Assembly: GCA_963723495.1 (NCBI GenBank)
Contig: CAVRQR010000013.1
Location: 1-64,000 of the forward strand
Origin: Gp6-AA40 sp963723495
Lineage (GTDB): Bacteria; Acidobacteriota; Vicinamibacteria; Vicinamibacterales; UBA2999
Direction: 5' to 3'
Length of the DNA: 64,000 nucleotides
Each line of letters starts with the position of its first letter. Position 1 is the first letter of the stretch. Both the position numbers and the translations under genes were made by a program. Below, piece by piece: positions 1 through 12,126 of this stretch. The notes under the pieces are model-generated. The model saw only the letters and a program-made list of their open reading frames with translations. It had not been told where the DNA came from and did no database searches.

Positions 1-963
1 CTCGTCGTCTGTTCGATGTTCTGCCTTGGCGGCATGCTCGCCGCCGAAGCGGCTCGCATTCCGTACGCGTGTTGTTCCCCAATATCTATCCGCTGCCGGC
101 GCGAGGACTGCCACCGTTCGGCATTGGCCTCCGGCCGGCACGCGGTCGCCTCGGGCGGTGACGCGACGAGATGCTCAACCGCATCAGCGAGCGCCAGTGG
201 GACCGCAAAGGCCTCGCGAGTCTGAACACGATGCGGCACGCATACGCTCTCGCGCCACTCCGACACATGTTCGATCAAGTGCGCGGCGCACACCGACAGC
301 TCGTCATGACGTCGCCCGCGCTCGACTTTCCGGCGACACTACCGGCTGGGGTCCGATACGTCGGCCCGGTGCTCGAGGATCCGGTCTGGTCTCAGGGATC
401 ATCCTGGCCACTGTCTGGCGGCGATCAACCGCTCGTGCTCGTCTCGATGTCCTCGACGTTTCAGGATCAGATCGGACCGTTGCGGCGTGTCATCGAGGCC
501 TTAGGGACTCTGCCAGTCCGTGGCATCGTCACGACCGGTCCCGCGATCGACACCACGGCGCTGAACGCCGCATCCAATGTGACTGTGCTTCCGCACGCAC
601 CTCATCGTGAGGTGCTGCGACACGCGGCCGCCGTGGTCACGCATGGCGGACATGGCACCGTCGTGAAAGCGCTCGCGGCCGGGGTCCGATGGTACTGCTA
701 CCGCAGGCCGGGATCAGGGCGATACAGCGGTCCGCGTCACCGCACGCGGCGCCGGCATCGCACTCAAGCGGACGGCCCAGACCGAGGCGATCGCAGCGGC
801 TGTGACAGAAGTACTCGGGAACCCCGACTTTCGAGCCTCGGCGCAACAGCTTGGAGAGTCGGTGCGCCGAGATGCCGATGACACCGCACTGCTACGGGAG
901 CTGGAAGACATCCCGGTGGAACGTTCGGCAGTGTCGACTGTCGAGACCCGGAGAGTCTCATGA
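1..963 (+). CDS. Glycosyltransferase, UGT/MGT-like (GT1 type), 5' end outside window, frameshifted
   Basis: The C-terminal half carries the nucleotide-sugar binding signature of GT1 enzymes: an HAPH segment, then HGGHGT, and, after correcting the frame, a GVP-MVLLPQ-GDQGD motif. Such enzymes move a sugar from an NDP donor to a small hydrophobic acceptor. The gene enters from beyond the left edge. The coding content jumps frame near 69, 158, 686 and 712, so no intact protein is encoded as given; the longest clean stretch runs from 171 to about 685. In the corrected last frame the product ends at a TGA at 961-963, which overlaps the start of the next gene (ATGA). The indels are probably sequencing errors because the protein content on both sides is well preserved. 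Confidence 0.75.
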
Positions 964-1460
964 GACATCTCACGGCAGTTGCGCTGCTCGTCGTGCTCAT
1001 GACTCCAGACCTGGCGTCGGCCCTCGCGGGGGACAAGGCGGCTTACGTGGGAGGCACGATCGCGCGATTCAACATACCGGGTATCCGCGTCGAGGGTCTC
1101 GTCGAGCTCCGCCGATGCCACTTCGTGTTCGTTCCAGCGAACAGCACTCATGCCGCCGAACCGCTTCCCATCGACTACGAATCAATCCGTCATCTCGAAT
1201 TCGGTCAGCGGGCGTCTCGTCGAGTGCCGCTGGTCGTCGCCGCAACCGCGGTTCTCGGTCCCTTCGGCCTCTTGTCGCTGCCAGCCAAGAGCCGTGCGCA
1301 CTACCTCACGCTGACGTACGCAGTTGAGCAGGGCAGAACCGAGGTCATCGTCATCGAGCTGGGAAAACACGTGGTCCGCTCGACGCTGGCCGTCGTCGAA
1401 GCTCGCTCTGGGATCCCGATCGAATACCAGGATGAAGAGGCGCGGAAGTGGAGCCGATGA
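960..1460 (+). CDS. Secreted or membrane-anchored protein of unknown function
   Basis: A 166-residue protein whose ATG overlaps the stop of the glycosyltransferase by four bases (ATGA), so it is probably translationally coupled. The N-terminus is a clear signal peptide (hydrophobic core after MRHLT, small residues before residue 23). A second hydrophobic stretch lies at about residues 90-107 and could be a membrane segment. I recognise no domain. Codon use and reading frame are clean. Its coupling to the glycosyltransferase suggests a shared process at the envelope, but this is only context. Confidence 0.7.
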   Translation: MRHLTAVALLVVLMTPDLASALAGDKAAYVGGTIARFNIPGIRVEGLVELRRCHFVFVPANSTHAAEPLPIDYESIRHLEFGQRASRRVPLVVAATAVLGPFGLLSLPAKSRAHYLTLTYAVEQGRTEVIVIELGKHVVRSTLAVVEARSGIPIEYQDEEARKWSR

Positions 1461-1522
1461 CATTCGGGTGCGCGCCGAACAACATCTGATATGTCTTCGA
1501 CACTCGATCGTCCGCGCTTCTC

Positions 1523-2926
1523 GTGCGCGGCTCTGCTGCGTTGCTCCATCTTGCGGTCGCACGGCCGCTACGCGCGCATCCTGCAGTCCCGCAGTTCAGC
1601 AGCCCGCTTCCGATTCCTCCTGTCCTGCAGCCGGTCCGGCGCGACTCGGCGGCTGATTACTATGAGATCGCCCAGCGCGAAGCGTCGGTCGAGATCATCC
1701 CCGGGATGCGCACGCGTATCTGGGGCTATGACGGCATCTGTCCCGGCCCGACGATCGAGGCCCGCCGCGGGAGGGTGGCTGTGGTCACGCACACGAACCG
1801 TCTGGGCGTTCCGACCGTTACGCATCTGCATGGCGGGGTGACGCGCCCGCAGTCGGATGGTTTCCCGACTGATACCGTCGCTCCTGGAGAAACACGCACC
1901 TACCAGTACGACAATCTCGGGCGGCCGGCGACGCTCTGGTATCACGATCACAGCTGGCGTGGGACCGGAAGAAATCTCTACAAGGGTCTCGCAGGCATTT
2001 ACCTGTTGAAGGAAGACTCCGAGATCGAGGGGCGGCTGCCGAACGGTCCCTACGATATTCCACTCATGCTTCACGATCGGGCATTCACGGCCGACGGTGA
2101 GATCGACTACGACCATGACGCACACCACGGCGCGACCGGTCGCGTGATGCTGGTGAACGGCGCGCCCTGGCCGGTCCTGGAAGTCGCGGCGAGAAAGTAC
2201 CGCTTCCGTATCCTGAACGCCTCGAATGCGAGCGCAATGCGACTGGCGTTGAGCACGCATCACCCGTTGTTTCAGATTGGAAGCGACCAAGGGCTGCTGG
2301 CGGCGCCAGTCGCCCTTTCGACCATCGGCCTGGCGATGGCAGAACGGGTCGAGATTGTCGTCGATTTCTCGGTCTACCCGCTTGGGACTCGCGTGGTGCT
2401 GGAGAACCGTCGAGGACAAGGCCCGCTCCGCTCCATCATGCGCTTCGATGTCGTTCGGACGATGCGCGATGACAGCAGCGTTCCAGAGCGTCTCAGCGAA
2501 ATCGAACCACTGCGCCGGTCACAAGCGGCTGTCACTCGTACCTTCGTGTTTGGAGGCAAGCCGACACTCGGAGTGCCGCCAGGCGTTCATTGGGTCATCA
2601 ACGGCGAGTCATTCGATCCGCTGCGCGTCGACGCCAGGCCACGACTCGGCGACGTCGAGCTATGGCGCTTTGTGAATCGGGCGTTTGTTGGACAGACGAT
2701 GCTGCATCCGGTGCACACACATCTCGCGCCATTCCAAGTACTGAGCCGGAACGGGGGCGCGCCTCTTCGACAGGAGCGCGGCTGGAAAGATACCGTCGCG
2801 ATCGAAGACGGGGAAGACGTGGACGTCCTCATTCGGTGGAGCGGTTACAAGGGACGCTACCTTCTCCATTGTCACAATCTCGAACACGAAGACCACAGCA
2901 TGATGGCCCGCGTCGACGTCGTGTGA
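1523..2926 (+). CDS. Multicopper oxidase (CotA/bilirubin-oxidase-like)
   Basis: All four copper-ligand motifs of a three-cupredoxin multicopper oxidase are visible in order: THLHGG, WYHDH, HPVHTHLAPF and HCHNLEHEDHSMM. Together they build the type 1 site and the trinuclear centre that reduces O2 to water while oxidising metal ions or phenolic substrates. Length (467 aa) fits the family. The GTG at 1523 is the only usable start I see in frame; the first 40 residues (hydrophobic, then proline-rich) look like an export leader but lack a clean Tat motif, so the true N-terminus may be altered by an indel. Likely acts outside the cytoplasm. Confidence 0.88.
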   Translation: MRGSAALLHLAVARPLRAHPAVPQFSSPLPIPPVLQPVRRDSAADYYEIAQREASVEIIPGMRTRIWGYDGICPGPTIEARRGRVAVVTHTNRLGVPTVTHLHGGVTRPQSDGFPTDTVAPGETRTYQYDNLGRPATLWYHDHSWRGTGRNLYKGLAGIYLLKEDSEIEGRLPNGPYDIPLMLHDRAFTADGEIDYDHDAHHGATGRVMLVNGAPWPVLEVAARKYRFRILNASNASAMRLALSTHHPLFQIGSDQGLLAAPVALSTIGLAMAERVEIVVDFSVYPLGTRVVLENRRGQGPLRSIMRFDVVRTMRDDSSVPERLSEIEPLRRSQAAVTRTFVFGGKPTLGVPPGVHWVINGESFDPLRVDARPRLGDVELWRFVNRAFVGQTMLHPVHTHLAPFQVLSRNGGAPLRQERGWKDTVAIEDGEDVDVLIRWSGYKGRYLLHCHNLEHEDHSMMARVDVV

Positions 2927-2998
2927 ACGCGCCCTCTTGGCATAGCGATGAATCGCCAACGGACCGTTCTCTTCATCGACATACGATAACGACCCGCA

Positions 2999-3014
2999 CC
3001 GGCTGGGGAGCCGG
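2999..3014 (+). terminator. Small GC hairpin downstream of the multicopper oxidase
   Basis: A perfect 6-bp stem (CCGGCT/AGCCGG) with a GGGG loop lies about 70 bases after the oxidase stop and is followed by an A/T-rich stretch without a clear U tract. It may act as a weak terminator. The rest of 2927-3216 shows no gene and probably holds the promoter of the receptor gene that follows. Confidence 0.3.
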
Positions 3015-3216
3015 AATTAATACGCAATGAGTTGATCGGTTGGCTGCACGCGACCGTAACCGACGTCGGTGACTCGCTACCCGCCAGCGCTCACCGCACC
3101 TGGACGAGCTCGTCCTTGACACCCGTAGTCGAAAGGTCCATAGTCCGCCCAGTTCGTGGCATTCCAGAGTCGAGGGGTCTGCTTCGTAACGCAAGCAGTC
3201 GTGGAGGTTCTCGCTC

Positions 3217-6200
3217 ATGAATCGAATGCTGATCCGATTGTTGGTGGTGATGGCTATCGTCGGCGCGGGCCCCAGCGTGGCGACCGCGCAAAGCCTCGCC
3301 GGAACCGTGCGCGACACATCTGGTGCCGTGCTCCCGGGTGTCACGATTGAGGCGTCGAGCCCGGCGCTCATCACCAAGGTCCGCACCGGCGTGACCGACG
3401 AAACGGGGCAGTATCGCATTCCGGATCTGCCACCCGGCACCTACAAGGTCACCTTCACGCTGCCCGGCTTCGCCACTGTCGTGCGCGAAGGTGTTGAGTT
3501 GTCGGGCGGTGGCGTCATGACGATTGGCGCCGAGATGCGAGTGGGGGAACTCCAGGAGACCATTACGGTGACCGGCGAGTCGCCGGTGGTGGACGTCCAG
3601 ACCGCGCGCCAGCAGATGGTCATCGACGGAGACATCGTGCGCGCGCTTCCGGCGTCGCGAAGCTATGGCAACTACATCGCGGCCATTCCGGCGATTCAAA
3701 GCACCGACGCCGGCGGAAACAGCGGCGCGTCGACCATCAACAACTTCTTCTCGGCGCGCGGCGGGCGAAGTACGGAAGGCCTCATCCAGCTCGACGGGAT
3801 GAACGTGGGCGCGCCAGGCAACGGTGGTGGCGTGTCCGGGTACTTGTACGACATGTCGAACTCCTCGGAAGTGCAGGTGGCCATTTCGGGCGGCCTCGGC
3901 GAGGCAGACCGCGGCGGCCCGGCCTTCAACATCATCCCGAAGACCGGCGGCAATACGTTCAGCGGGACCGGCTTTACCAGCTATGCGGGCGAGTGGGGAC
4001 AGTCGAGCAACATCGACGACCATCTGCGCTCGCTGGGATTCGGCGAGCAGCCGGCGCTCATCAAGAGCTACGACGCCAATATCGCCGTGGGCGGACCGAT
4101 TCTGCGCGACCGCGTGTGGTTCTACGGCAACTCGCGCGCGATCGGCACTTACCAGGAGCAGCAGAACCTGTACGACAACCTGAACGCAGGGAACCCGAAC
4201 GCATGGACGTGGGCGCGTAGCGATGCCCTGAGCGTACGCAACTCCACCTCCAAGACGCTGAACGCCGTGCGCCTCACCTGGCAGGCCACTCAGAAGAACA
4301 AGTTCGGGTTCTACATCGACTACACGAAGAACTGCAGCGGAGGCGCGTACAAGGACGGCGGAGATCAGTGCCGATCTCCCGGTGACGGCTGGGTGGCGTC
4401 GGGACCTGGAGTGACTCCGGGCACGGCAACGGTGTCCCCCGAGTCAGGAACCATCTGGGACGCGCCAGCGAAGATCATGCAGGCGTCGTGGACGTCGCCG
4501 TTCTCGAATCACATGCTCCTCGAGACCGGCTATTCGGCGTTCTATACCGACAACGGCGATCCTCGACCCTACGGCGTGCTGACGGATTTCATTCCCGTGA
4601 CGGAGCAGTCCACCAGTGCCGGGGTGCCCTTCGCGAATTTCATCTATCGCGGCTTCAATCCGGCGCCGTCGAGCAACCAGAAGCACGCCACCTGGAAGGC
4701 CGCGATGTCGTACATCACGGGCACCCACAACATGAAGTGGGGCTACCAGGCCGGGTACATGAACAACGAGAACACAACCTACGTCGGCCGGCAGATCAGC
4801 TACCGGTTCAACAACGGCGTGCCGAATCAGATGTCGCAGCGGGTGGGAACGAACCAGACCAGCAACAGCCTTCTCTACAACGGCTTCTACATCCAGGACC
4901 AGTGGACGCGTGAGCGGCTGACGCTCCAGGGGGCCTTGCGGTATGAGACGGCCTCCAGTTGGGCGCCGGCGGGAGAGAACGGCATCATCGCCGACAACGA
5001 GTTCGGTGGCCCGGTCCTGCTTCCACGCACCGAGGGCGTGCAGGGCTACCACGACATCTCGCCGCGGATGGGTGCCGCCTACGATGTCTTTGGCAACGGC
5101 AAGACGGCGCTCAAGGTGAATATCGGGCAGTACCTCCAGGGCGCGTGCACCGGGGACGCGTACACCATCAGCAACCCGGGCCAGACGCTCGTGACGTCGA
5201 TCAATCGCTCATGGTCGGATCCCAACGGGAATCGCGTGGCCGAATGCGACTACATGAATCCGGTGGCCAACGGCGAGTGCGGTGCGTGGTCAGCTCTAAC
5301 AACTGGGGCTCCTTCAACCAGACCACGACCGTCAATCCCGCCGTCCTCGAGGGTTGGGGCACGCGCAATCGGGATTGGCAGTACGGCGTCAGCGTGCAGC
5401 AGGAAATCGCGCCGCAGATCGCGCTGGAGGTCAGCTACAACCGGCGGGTGTGGAGCAATTTCTTCGTCACCCATAACCGCGCGCTCACGGCCGCGGACTA
5501 CGACGAGGTCACCCTGATCGCACCCTCGAATCCGGCCCTGCCCAACGGAGGCGGTTACCCGGTCACGTTCCTCACGCGCAACACGCGGAGCGCCCTTGGC
5601 GCGACCGACTCGTACTACACGACCACCGACGACTTCGGTGACGAAACGCACTACTGGCATGGCATTGACCTGTCGTTCAACGCGCGGATGCGGAATGGCC
5701 TGAATCTTCAGGGCGGCACCAGCACGGGCCGCGGCGTGAACGACACCTGCGACTCGCTATACGCGACGGTTCGGGCGGCCGAGTGCCCCCATACTGCCGA
5801 TGCCGCCGCTGAACGTCCAAACGATCCCCGCCGCGGGCATCGTTGACGGTCAGACGCAGCTGCGACGCCGCGGAGCCCTGGCTGACCAGCGTCCGCGGGC
5901 TCGCCTCCTACACCGTGCCCAAGGTGGACGTCCTCGTCAGTGGCATCTTCCGCTCGCAAGCCAATGCGCAGCCCAGCGGCATCGCCGTGGGCACGAACGG
6001 CGCGTCGCGGTCCGCGACCTATCGCATGACGGCCGCGCAGTTCCTGGCCGCAACGGGACGACCGCTGGCTCCCGGGTTGGCCACGCAGGACGTGGATCTC
6101 CTGCTGCCGGGTGACGGTGTACGGCGACCGCATCAACGTGGTGGACATGCGCTTCGCGAAGGTCCTGCGGTTCGGCAAGACGAGAACCAACGTGGGTCTG

Positions 6201-6344
6201 GACCTGTACAACCTGTTCAACGCCAACACGCCGACGACGTACGAGACGGTGTACGACCCCGCGACGAACGGGGCGCGATGGATGCAACCGACAGCCGTAC
6301 TGCTGCCGCGATTCATGCGGTTCAACGTGCAGTTCGACTTCTGA
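3217..6344 (+). CDS. TonB-dependent receptor with carboxypeptidase-regulatory-like N-terminal domain (frameshifted)
   Basis: Outer-membrane beta-barrel transporter of the Oar-like type common in acidobacteria. A signal peptide ends at ATAQ (about residue 25), followed by a carboxypeptidase-regulatory-like domain beginning AGTVRDTSGAVLPGV, then a plug domain and a long barrel that ends with the terminal aromatic signature NVQFDF. A GGAGG site precedes the ATG. The reading frame breaks near 5283, 5840 and 6108, but the protein content continues in a new frame each time (for example TRTNVGLDLYNLFN near the end), so sequencing indels are the likely cause. Total length, about 1040 residues, is normal for the family. 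The substrate cannot be told; these receptors usually import glycans, peptides or chelates. Confidence 0.85.
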
Positions 6345-6756
6345 TCGTCGCGGGAGTGAGGAGCTCTACGGCGAGTCGCCATCCGCCAGCGCGGATGGCG
6401 AACGCTGTGCCCTTGCGGATCGCGGACCGACTGGGGGCAACACCCGCTTCCTTCAACGTGTAGACCACGAGACCGGTGGCGTAGCCGTCTGACTGGGTCA
6501 GGAGCGACGCATCGAGATCCTTTGGTTCTCCGATCTGCCCACCGTAGTAGAAGCCCTTCACGCACTCGGAAAAAACTTCGCTGCCTTTCGCCTCCATTCG
6601 CGCTGTAACGGGAGCCGTTACCAGTCTGCCTGCGAGGTCATGATTCAGCCAGACGCATTTCTGTGTCGCACCAGACGGATGGTCGCAGTTATGCGAAATC
6701 GTCTGCAGCCCGCGCGGTGCACAGATCTTGCTGACGACACCAGGCAGGGACTTCAC
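6322..6756 (-). pseudogene. Fragment with a prenyltransferase/squalene-oxidase-like repeat
   Basis: The segment SDGYATGLVVYTLKEAGV followed by RKGTAF matches the alpha-alpha repeat typical of squalene-cyclase-like or prenyltransferase-repeat proteins that acidobacteria encode in number. Downstream of this repeat the similarity stops and the frame runs into the end of the receptor gene on the other strand. The N-terminal part is not recognisable. I read this as a truncated remnant. Confidence 0.4.
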
Positions 6757-6787
6757 GGTGAGGGATTGTTACCACTGGTACCCGTAT

Positions 6788-7003
6788 ATGAGCGAAGAAG
6801 GCGTCCGACGGCTTGACATCAGCATCGTGAAAACGGTGGGGGCGTGTGCGGAGACTTGCATTGACGACCTTCTACGCAAGCTGGCGGCACATTCATCCAT
6901 GGCGCTCCTGCCGCCTCGACGGCAGGCGCTGATCGAGCGAACGACCAGCGCCCTGTTACGCATCATCGTTGACGAGTCACAAACTCACGACGGAGAACCG
7001 TAA
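6788..7003 (+). CDS. Small hypothetical protein
   Basis: A 71-residue frame starting at an ATG, with mostly helical composition and codon use close to its neighbours. No Shine-Dalgarno site is visible upstream and I recognise no domain. It sits among gene fragments, so it may itself be a remnant. Confidence 0.3.
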   Translation: MSEEGVRRLDISIVKTVGACAETCIDDLLRKLAAHSSMALLPPRRQALIERTTSALLRIIVDESQTHDGEP

Positions 7004-7062
7004 TCGCGGCTCGGACTAGCCGGCATGGGTATTTCCAAGATGATCTCGCGTATCCGACGCTG

Positions 7063-7255
7063 ATGTGGGAGCGGTTGGATGTCCGACGCGTCGAGTTTGG
7101 GGTGACGTGCCGCGTCCTGGACCAGTATCTGCCGCGACTGCCCAGGCGCATTCTCGACGTTGTTCGAGGCCGGGTCGTTACGCGAGCCGCCTGAAGCAGC
7201 GTGGCTATTCCGTCGCCATCGTCGACGTTTCTCGGACGGCTTGTTGTGACCTCGG
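7063..7255 (+). pseudogene. 5' fragment of a SAM-dependent methyltransferase
   Basis: From the ATG at 7063 the frame reads a typical methyltransferase lead-in and reaches RRILDV; one frame over it continues as GRYASRLKQRGYSVAIVDVS. Together these are motif I and motif II of a class I SAM-binding fold, separated by an indel near 7160. Coding similarity stops at about 7235, where the opposite-strand cold-shock gene begins, so at least two thirds of the enzyme is missing. The same frame extends a little upstream of 7063, so the original start may be earlier. Confidence 0.45.
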
Positions 7256-7456
7256 TCAGGTGGAGGTGCGCCGCACGTTCTCGGCCCGGGGACCCTTCGG
7301 CCCTTGCCCCACGTCGAACTCGACGCTGTCACCCTCACGCAGAGTCGAGTCCCTCGCCATACACCGCACTCCGATGAAAAAAATACTCCTTGCCAGTGTC
7401 GTCCTTGATGAACCCGAATCCCTTATCGACTCGTAACGTTCAATTGTTCCCGTCAA
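7256..7456 (-). CDS. Cold-shock-domain protein (CspA-like), two compensating frameshifts
   Basis: The first residues MTGTIER and the last segment LREGDSVEFD-GQGPKGPRAENV lie in one frame, and the middle part, with the RNA-binding motifs KGFGFI and EYFFH, lies in another frame. The order and spacing match a complete cold-shock domain of about 66 residues. Two indels of opposite sign (near 7430 and 7345) restore the frame, so a small protein would be made but with a scrambled RNA-binding core. Such proteins are single-strand nucleic-acid chaperones. Confidence 0.6.
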   Translation of the reverse strand: MTGTIERYESIRDSGSSRTTLARSIFFIGVRCMARDSTLREGDSVEFDVGQGPKGPRAENVRRTST

Positions 7457-7566
7457 TCTTGCCTCCCAATGCTCTAACGCTCAGCACTTCACGAGTCCCC
7501 CGCCAACCTTCGCCAGCCGGAGAAGGTCATTCACCGTTCCCTGGACCTGAGGCCGCATGTCGCCTC

Positions 7567-7755
7567 CTACTTCGACGGTCGCTTTTTGACGGATGCGCGC
7601 TTCGGCACGAGCGTAGGCGACATGTCGATCCGGCTAGGACGAGGATGTTCTTGGGCGATGTGCGTGGAGAGGCGATTGGTCGCCACCTGCTCCCCGCAGA
7701 ACCTGCAGAGGGCCTTGCCGGGCGAGATGTGGACGCGCTGCATTCCCAACAGCAT
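7567..7755 (-). CDS. Small protein with a C2H2-like zinc-finger motif
   Basis: A 62-residue frame containing CRFCGEQVATNRLSTHIAQEH, that is CxxC followed by HxxxxH at the spacing of a classical zinc finger, then a basic proline-rich tail. Zinc fingers of this kind are uncommon but known in bacteria. It lies downstream of and on the same strand as a solute-binding-protein fragment. No Shine-Dalgarno site is obvious. Function unknown. Confidence 0.4.
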   Translation of the reverse strand: MLLGMQRVHISPGKALCRFCGEQVATNRLSTHIAQEHPRPSRIDMSPTLVPKRASVKKRPSK

Positions 7756-7799
7756 GAGTGGCTCTCTGTTCGCACGTCAAGCGCAAACGGGAGCTCGTG

Positions 7800-7969
7800 A
7801 TCAGGCGGTGGCCGGTCGCGCGTTCGAACGCCGGGCCCAGCTCGGCATAGACGCGATAAAAACCGGCCGAAATCATCACGTGCAATTCGGCGGCAGAGAC
7901 CGAGCCCGAGACCACCAGGGCCACCACGCCGAACCCGGCTAACCATCGAGCAGGCGACCGTGCTTTCAT
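7800..7969 (-). pseudogene. N-terminal fragment of a ModA-like periplasmic substrate-binding protein
   Basis: The frame starting at 7969 gives a signal peptide (MKARSPARWLAGFG onward, cleaved near VSAA) and then the start of a type II solute-binding fold, AELHVMISAGF followed by ELGPAFERATGH. After about 56 residues the similarity ends and the frame reads through unrelated sequence. Only the extreme N-terminus survives, so it is a remnant. Confidence 0.45.
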
Positions 7970-8013
7970 GAGCCCTCCGACGCGAGTGCGGACAAGTTCG
8001 AGATATTTCGCTT

Positions 8014-10086
<2,073 letters not shown>

Positions 10087-10176
10087 GTCAGACTCCTTGG
10101 GCGCGTTTGGTGTCGAGTCCGGGTCGGCATGCGCCCCTCTGATCTATAAAGGCGCCATCTCGCCAGAAAGCCTGTC

Positions 10177-10763
10177 ATGTCGCCGAGTCCCGACGACGGA
10201 CCCACTGAGCTCCTCCGGGCCTGGAGCCAAGGCGACGGTTCGGCCCTGGACCGACTCATGCCGCTCGTCTATGACGAGCTCCATGGTCTGGCACAGCGCT
10301 ACATGCGCCAGGAGCGACCGGATCATACGCTGCAGGCGACGTCGCTGGTCAATGAGGCGTACTGCGGCTGATCGACGTCAATCGCGTCGAGTTCCGGAAT
10401 CGCATGCACTTCCTGGCGCTGGCGGCGCAGATGATGCGACGGATCCTCGTCGAGTTCGCACGCCACCGGCACCGCCAGAAACGCGGTGGCCGTGCGGTTC
10501 ACCTGAGTCTCGATGACGTGCTCGAGCTGCCCGAGTCACCGGAGCGCGACCTCGTGGCCCTCAGCGATGCCCTCACCGAGCTGGCGACGGTCGATGCGCG
10601 TATGAGCCAGGTCGTTGAATTGCGGTTTTTTGGCGGTCTCAGCGTCAAAGAAACAGTGCAAGTGTTGAACGTGTCACCCGAGACCGTCATGCGGGACTGG
10701 AGGACCGCAAAGGCGTGGCTCCTGCGCGAGATCAGTCGCGGGGAACCAACTGCGTCGAGTTGA
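10177..10763 (+). CDS. ECF-type RNA polymerase sigma factor (TIGR02999-like), one frameshift
   Basis: Region 2 reads LVYDELHGLAQRYMRQERPDHTLQATSLVNEAY and then the frame breaks near 10363, where one base appears to be missing; the adjacent frame continues RLIDVNRVEF and carries region 4 (VVELRFFGGLSVKETVQVLNVS, ending in a helix-turn-helix). This is the ECF class that in acidobacteria and planctomycetes is usually encoded next to a Ser/Thr kinase, as here (divergent, 90 bases apart). It probably directs RNA polymerase to a small regulon in response to the kinase or a related signal. Corrected length about 194 residues, normal for the class. Confidence 0.8.
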
Positions 10764-10857
10764 GGTAGCACTTCCTCCACAGCGCCGCGTCGTCCGAACT
10801 CTCCTCGCTGCACAGGGTCAGCGGCCCCGTCTCGGCGGGACCACTGCGTTGCCGTTG

Positions 10858-11616
10858 TTACCGCTGCTGGACTACGGGCTGTCCGAGCCACTCCTGGAAG
10901 CGGATCTCGCCGAGTCGCGCGCCGTCGGCAGGAATCAGCGAGCGCTCGTCGAGTTCGGCCCCGAAGTACCGTGCGTGCCGGTCGACCACAACCTCGCGGG
11001 GGTCGTGGCGCGCGCCGAGGCTCTGACGGATCAGTTCGTCGAAACGAAACTGTTGGGGACCGGCCACTTCAACCGTGCCATTCACTGGCTCGCCCGCGGC
11101 GATCCGGCCGACCGCCTTGGCGACGTCATCAGCCGCCATCGGCTGAATGAGTATCGGTGGCAGCCGAACCGTCGTTCCATCAGTGGCTTCATCGGCGATG
11201 CGCTTGACGAACTCGAAGAACTGGGTCGCGTGAACGATCGAGTACGGGATCCCGGCAGCCTTGATCAGCGTCTCCTGAGCGTTCTTCGCTCGGAGGTAGG
11301 GGCTGTCGGGTATACGCTCGGTCCCCACCACCGAGAGCGCCACGTAGTGCGTCACGCCGGCAGCGCCGGCGGCCTTGAGCAGATTGCGTGTGGACGTGGT
11401 GAAGAACTCCATGACTGCCGCCTCATCGAACGACGGGGAGTTCGACACGTCGACGACTACGGATGCGCCTTGAAGGGCTTCCGCGAGTCCCTCACCGGTG
11501 AGAGTGTTGACGCCGGTGTTTGGCGCTGCCGCCACCGCGTCGTGGCCGCGTTCACGAAGCTTGGCGACGAGCTTTGATCCAATAAGTCCGGTGCCGCCGA
11601 TGATGACGAGTTTCAT
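10858..11616 (-). CDS. NmrA-like SDR / NAD(P)-binding oxidoreductase or epimerase
   Basis: An atypical short-chain dehydrogenase with the dinucleotide-binding motif VIIGGTGLIGSKL at its N-terminus and an NmrA-like continuation (ALSVVGTERIPDSPYLRAK). The start at 11616 is chosen because AAAGGA lies eight bases upstream; an in-frame GTG at 11634 is less likely. It is the last of three minus-strand genes after an ECF41-type sigma factor and a cupin. ECF41 sigma genes are typically linked to carboxymuconolactone decarboxylases, oxidoreductases or epimerases, and this gene fits that role. Its own promoter-like element lies at 11668-11694. Confidence 0.85.
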   Translation of the reverse strand: MKLVIIGGTGLIGSKLVAKLRERGHDAVAAAPNTGVNTLTGEGLAEALQGASVVVDVSNSPSFDEAAVMEFFTTSTRNLLKAAGAAGVTHYVALSVVGTERIPDSPYLRAKNAQETLIKAAGIPYSIVHATQFFEFVKRIADEATDGTTVRLPPILIQPMAADDVAKAVGRIAAGEPVNGTVEVAGPQQFRFDELIRQSLGARHDPREVVVDRHARYFGAELDERSLIPADGARLGEIRFQEWLGQPVVQQR

Positions 11617-11667
11617 GATCGATGTTCCTTTCACAGTTGAGCCGATTCAATGTGCGGCTACCGATAT

Positions 11668-11694
11668 GACCGAACGATGCTTTGACTTGTGACA
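11668..11694 (-). promoter_or_regulatory. Putative ECF41 promoter upstream of the SDR gene
   Basis: Read on the minus strand: TGTCACA, 16 bases, GGTC. This matches the published ECF41 promoter pattern (TGTCACA, about 16 bases, CGTC) except for one base. The same element with identical spacing precedes three neighbouring genes. The -10 part ends about 51 bases before the SDR start. Confidence 0.6.
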
Positions 11695-11710
11695 ACGCAG
11701 AGCACGAGCG

Positions 11711-12106
11711 TCAAACGCGACTGCTCATTTCACAGGAACGAATTGGGGCCTTGTCCTTCACCAGGACGACGAGGAACTTGGCCGGCGCGGTATGGCTCGC
11801 GTTACGGCCGACGAGGTGCACGTCATCGGGCCCCTCATAGAACGTCTCGCCTGGCTTCAGGGTGATGGGCGCTCCCCCTTTCACCTGCATTACGATCGAA
11901 CCTTCGAGAACGTAAACGAGTGCCTGGGCGTTGTGCGTATGCACCGGGTCAGACCCTCCTGGCGGGTACTCCACCGTGATCATCGAGAGTTCTTTCCTGG
12001 AACATTGCCAATCTTTGGACAGGAGGGATCTGACCGTGATGTCCTGCGCCACGAGCGTGCCGCCCGCAAGCAAGAGCGAAAGTACCAACGCTGCTGTGCT
12101 CTTCAT
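11711..12106 (-). CDS. Secreted single-domain cupin protein
   Basis: Starts at MKSTAALVLSLLLAGG, a signal peptide; a GGAGGA site sits just upstream, which decides this start over the longer frame. The mature part is a cupin: VEYPPGG-DPVHTHNAQALVYVLEG (motif 1 with two His and a Glu-like end) and PGETFYEGPDDVHLVGRN (motif 2). Cupins of this kind bind a metal and act in dioxygenase-like or ligand-binding roles; the substrate is unknown. It lies between the ECF41-type sigma gene and the SDR gene, and has its own ECF41-like promoter at 12171-12197. Confidence 0.82.
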   Translation of the reverse strand: MKSTAALVLSLLLAGGTLVAQDITVRSLLSKDWQCSRKELSMITVEYPPGGSDPVHTHNAQALVYVLEGSIVMQVKGGAPITLKPGETFYEGPDDVHLVGRNASHTAPAKFLVVLVKDKAPIRSCEMSSRV

Positions 12107-12126
12107 GGCCGTTCCTCCAACCGCGG

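Noticed and set aside
3091..4023. 310-codon minus-strand frame over the TonB receptor
   Set aside because: The receptor on the plus strand is certain; the antisense frame has shadow composition.
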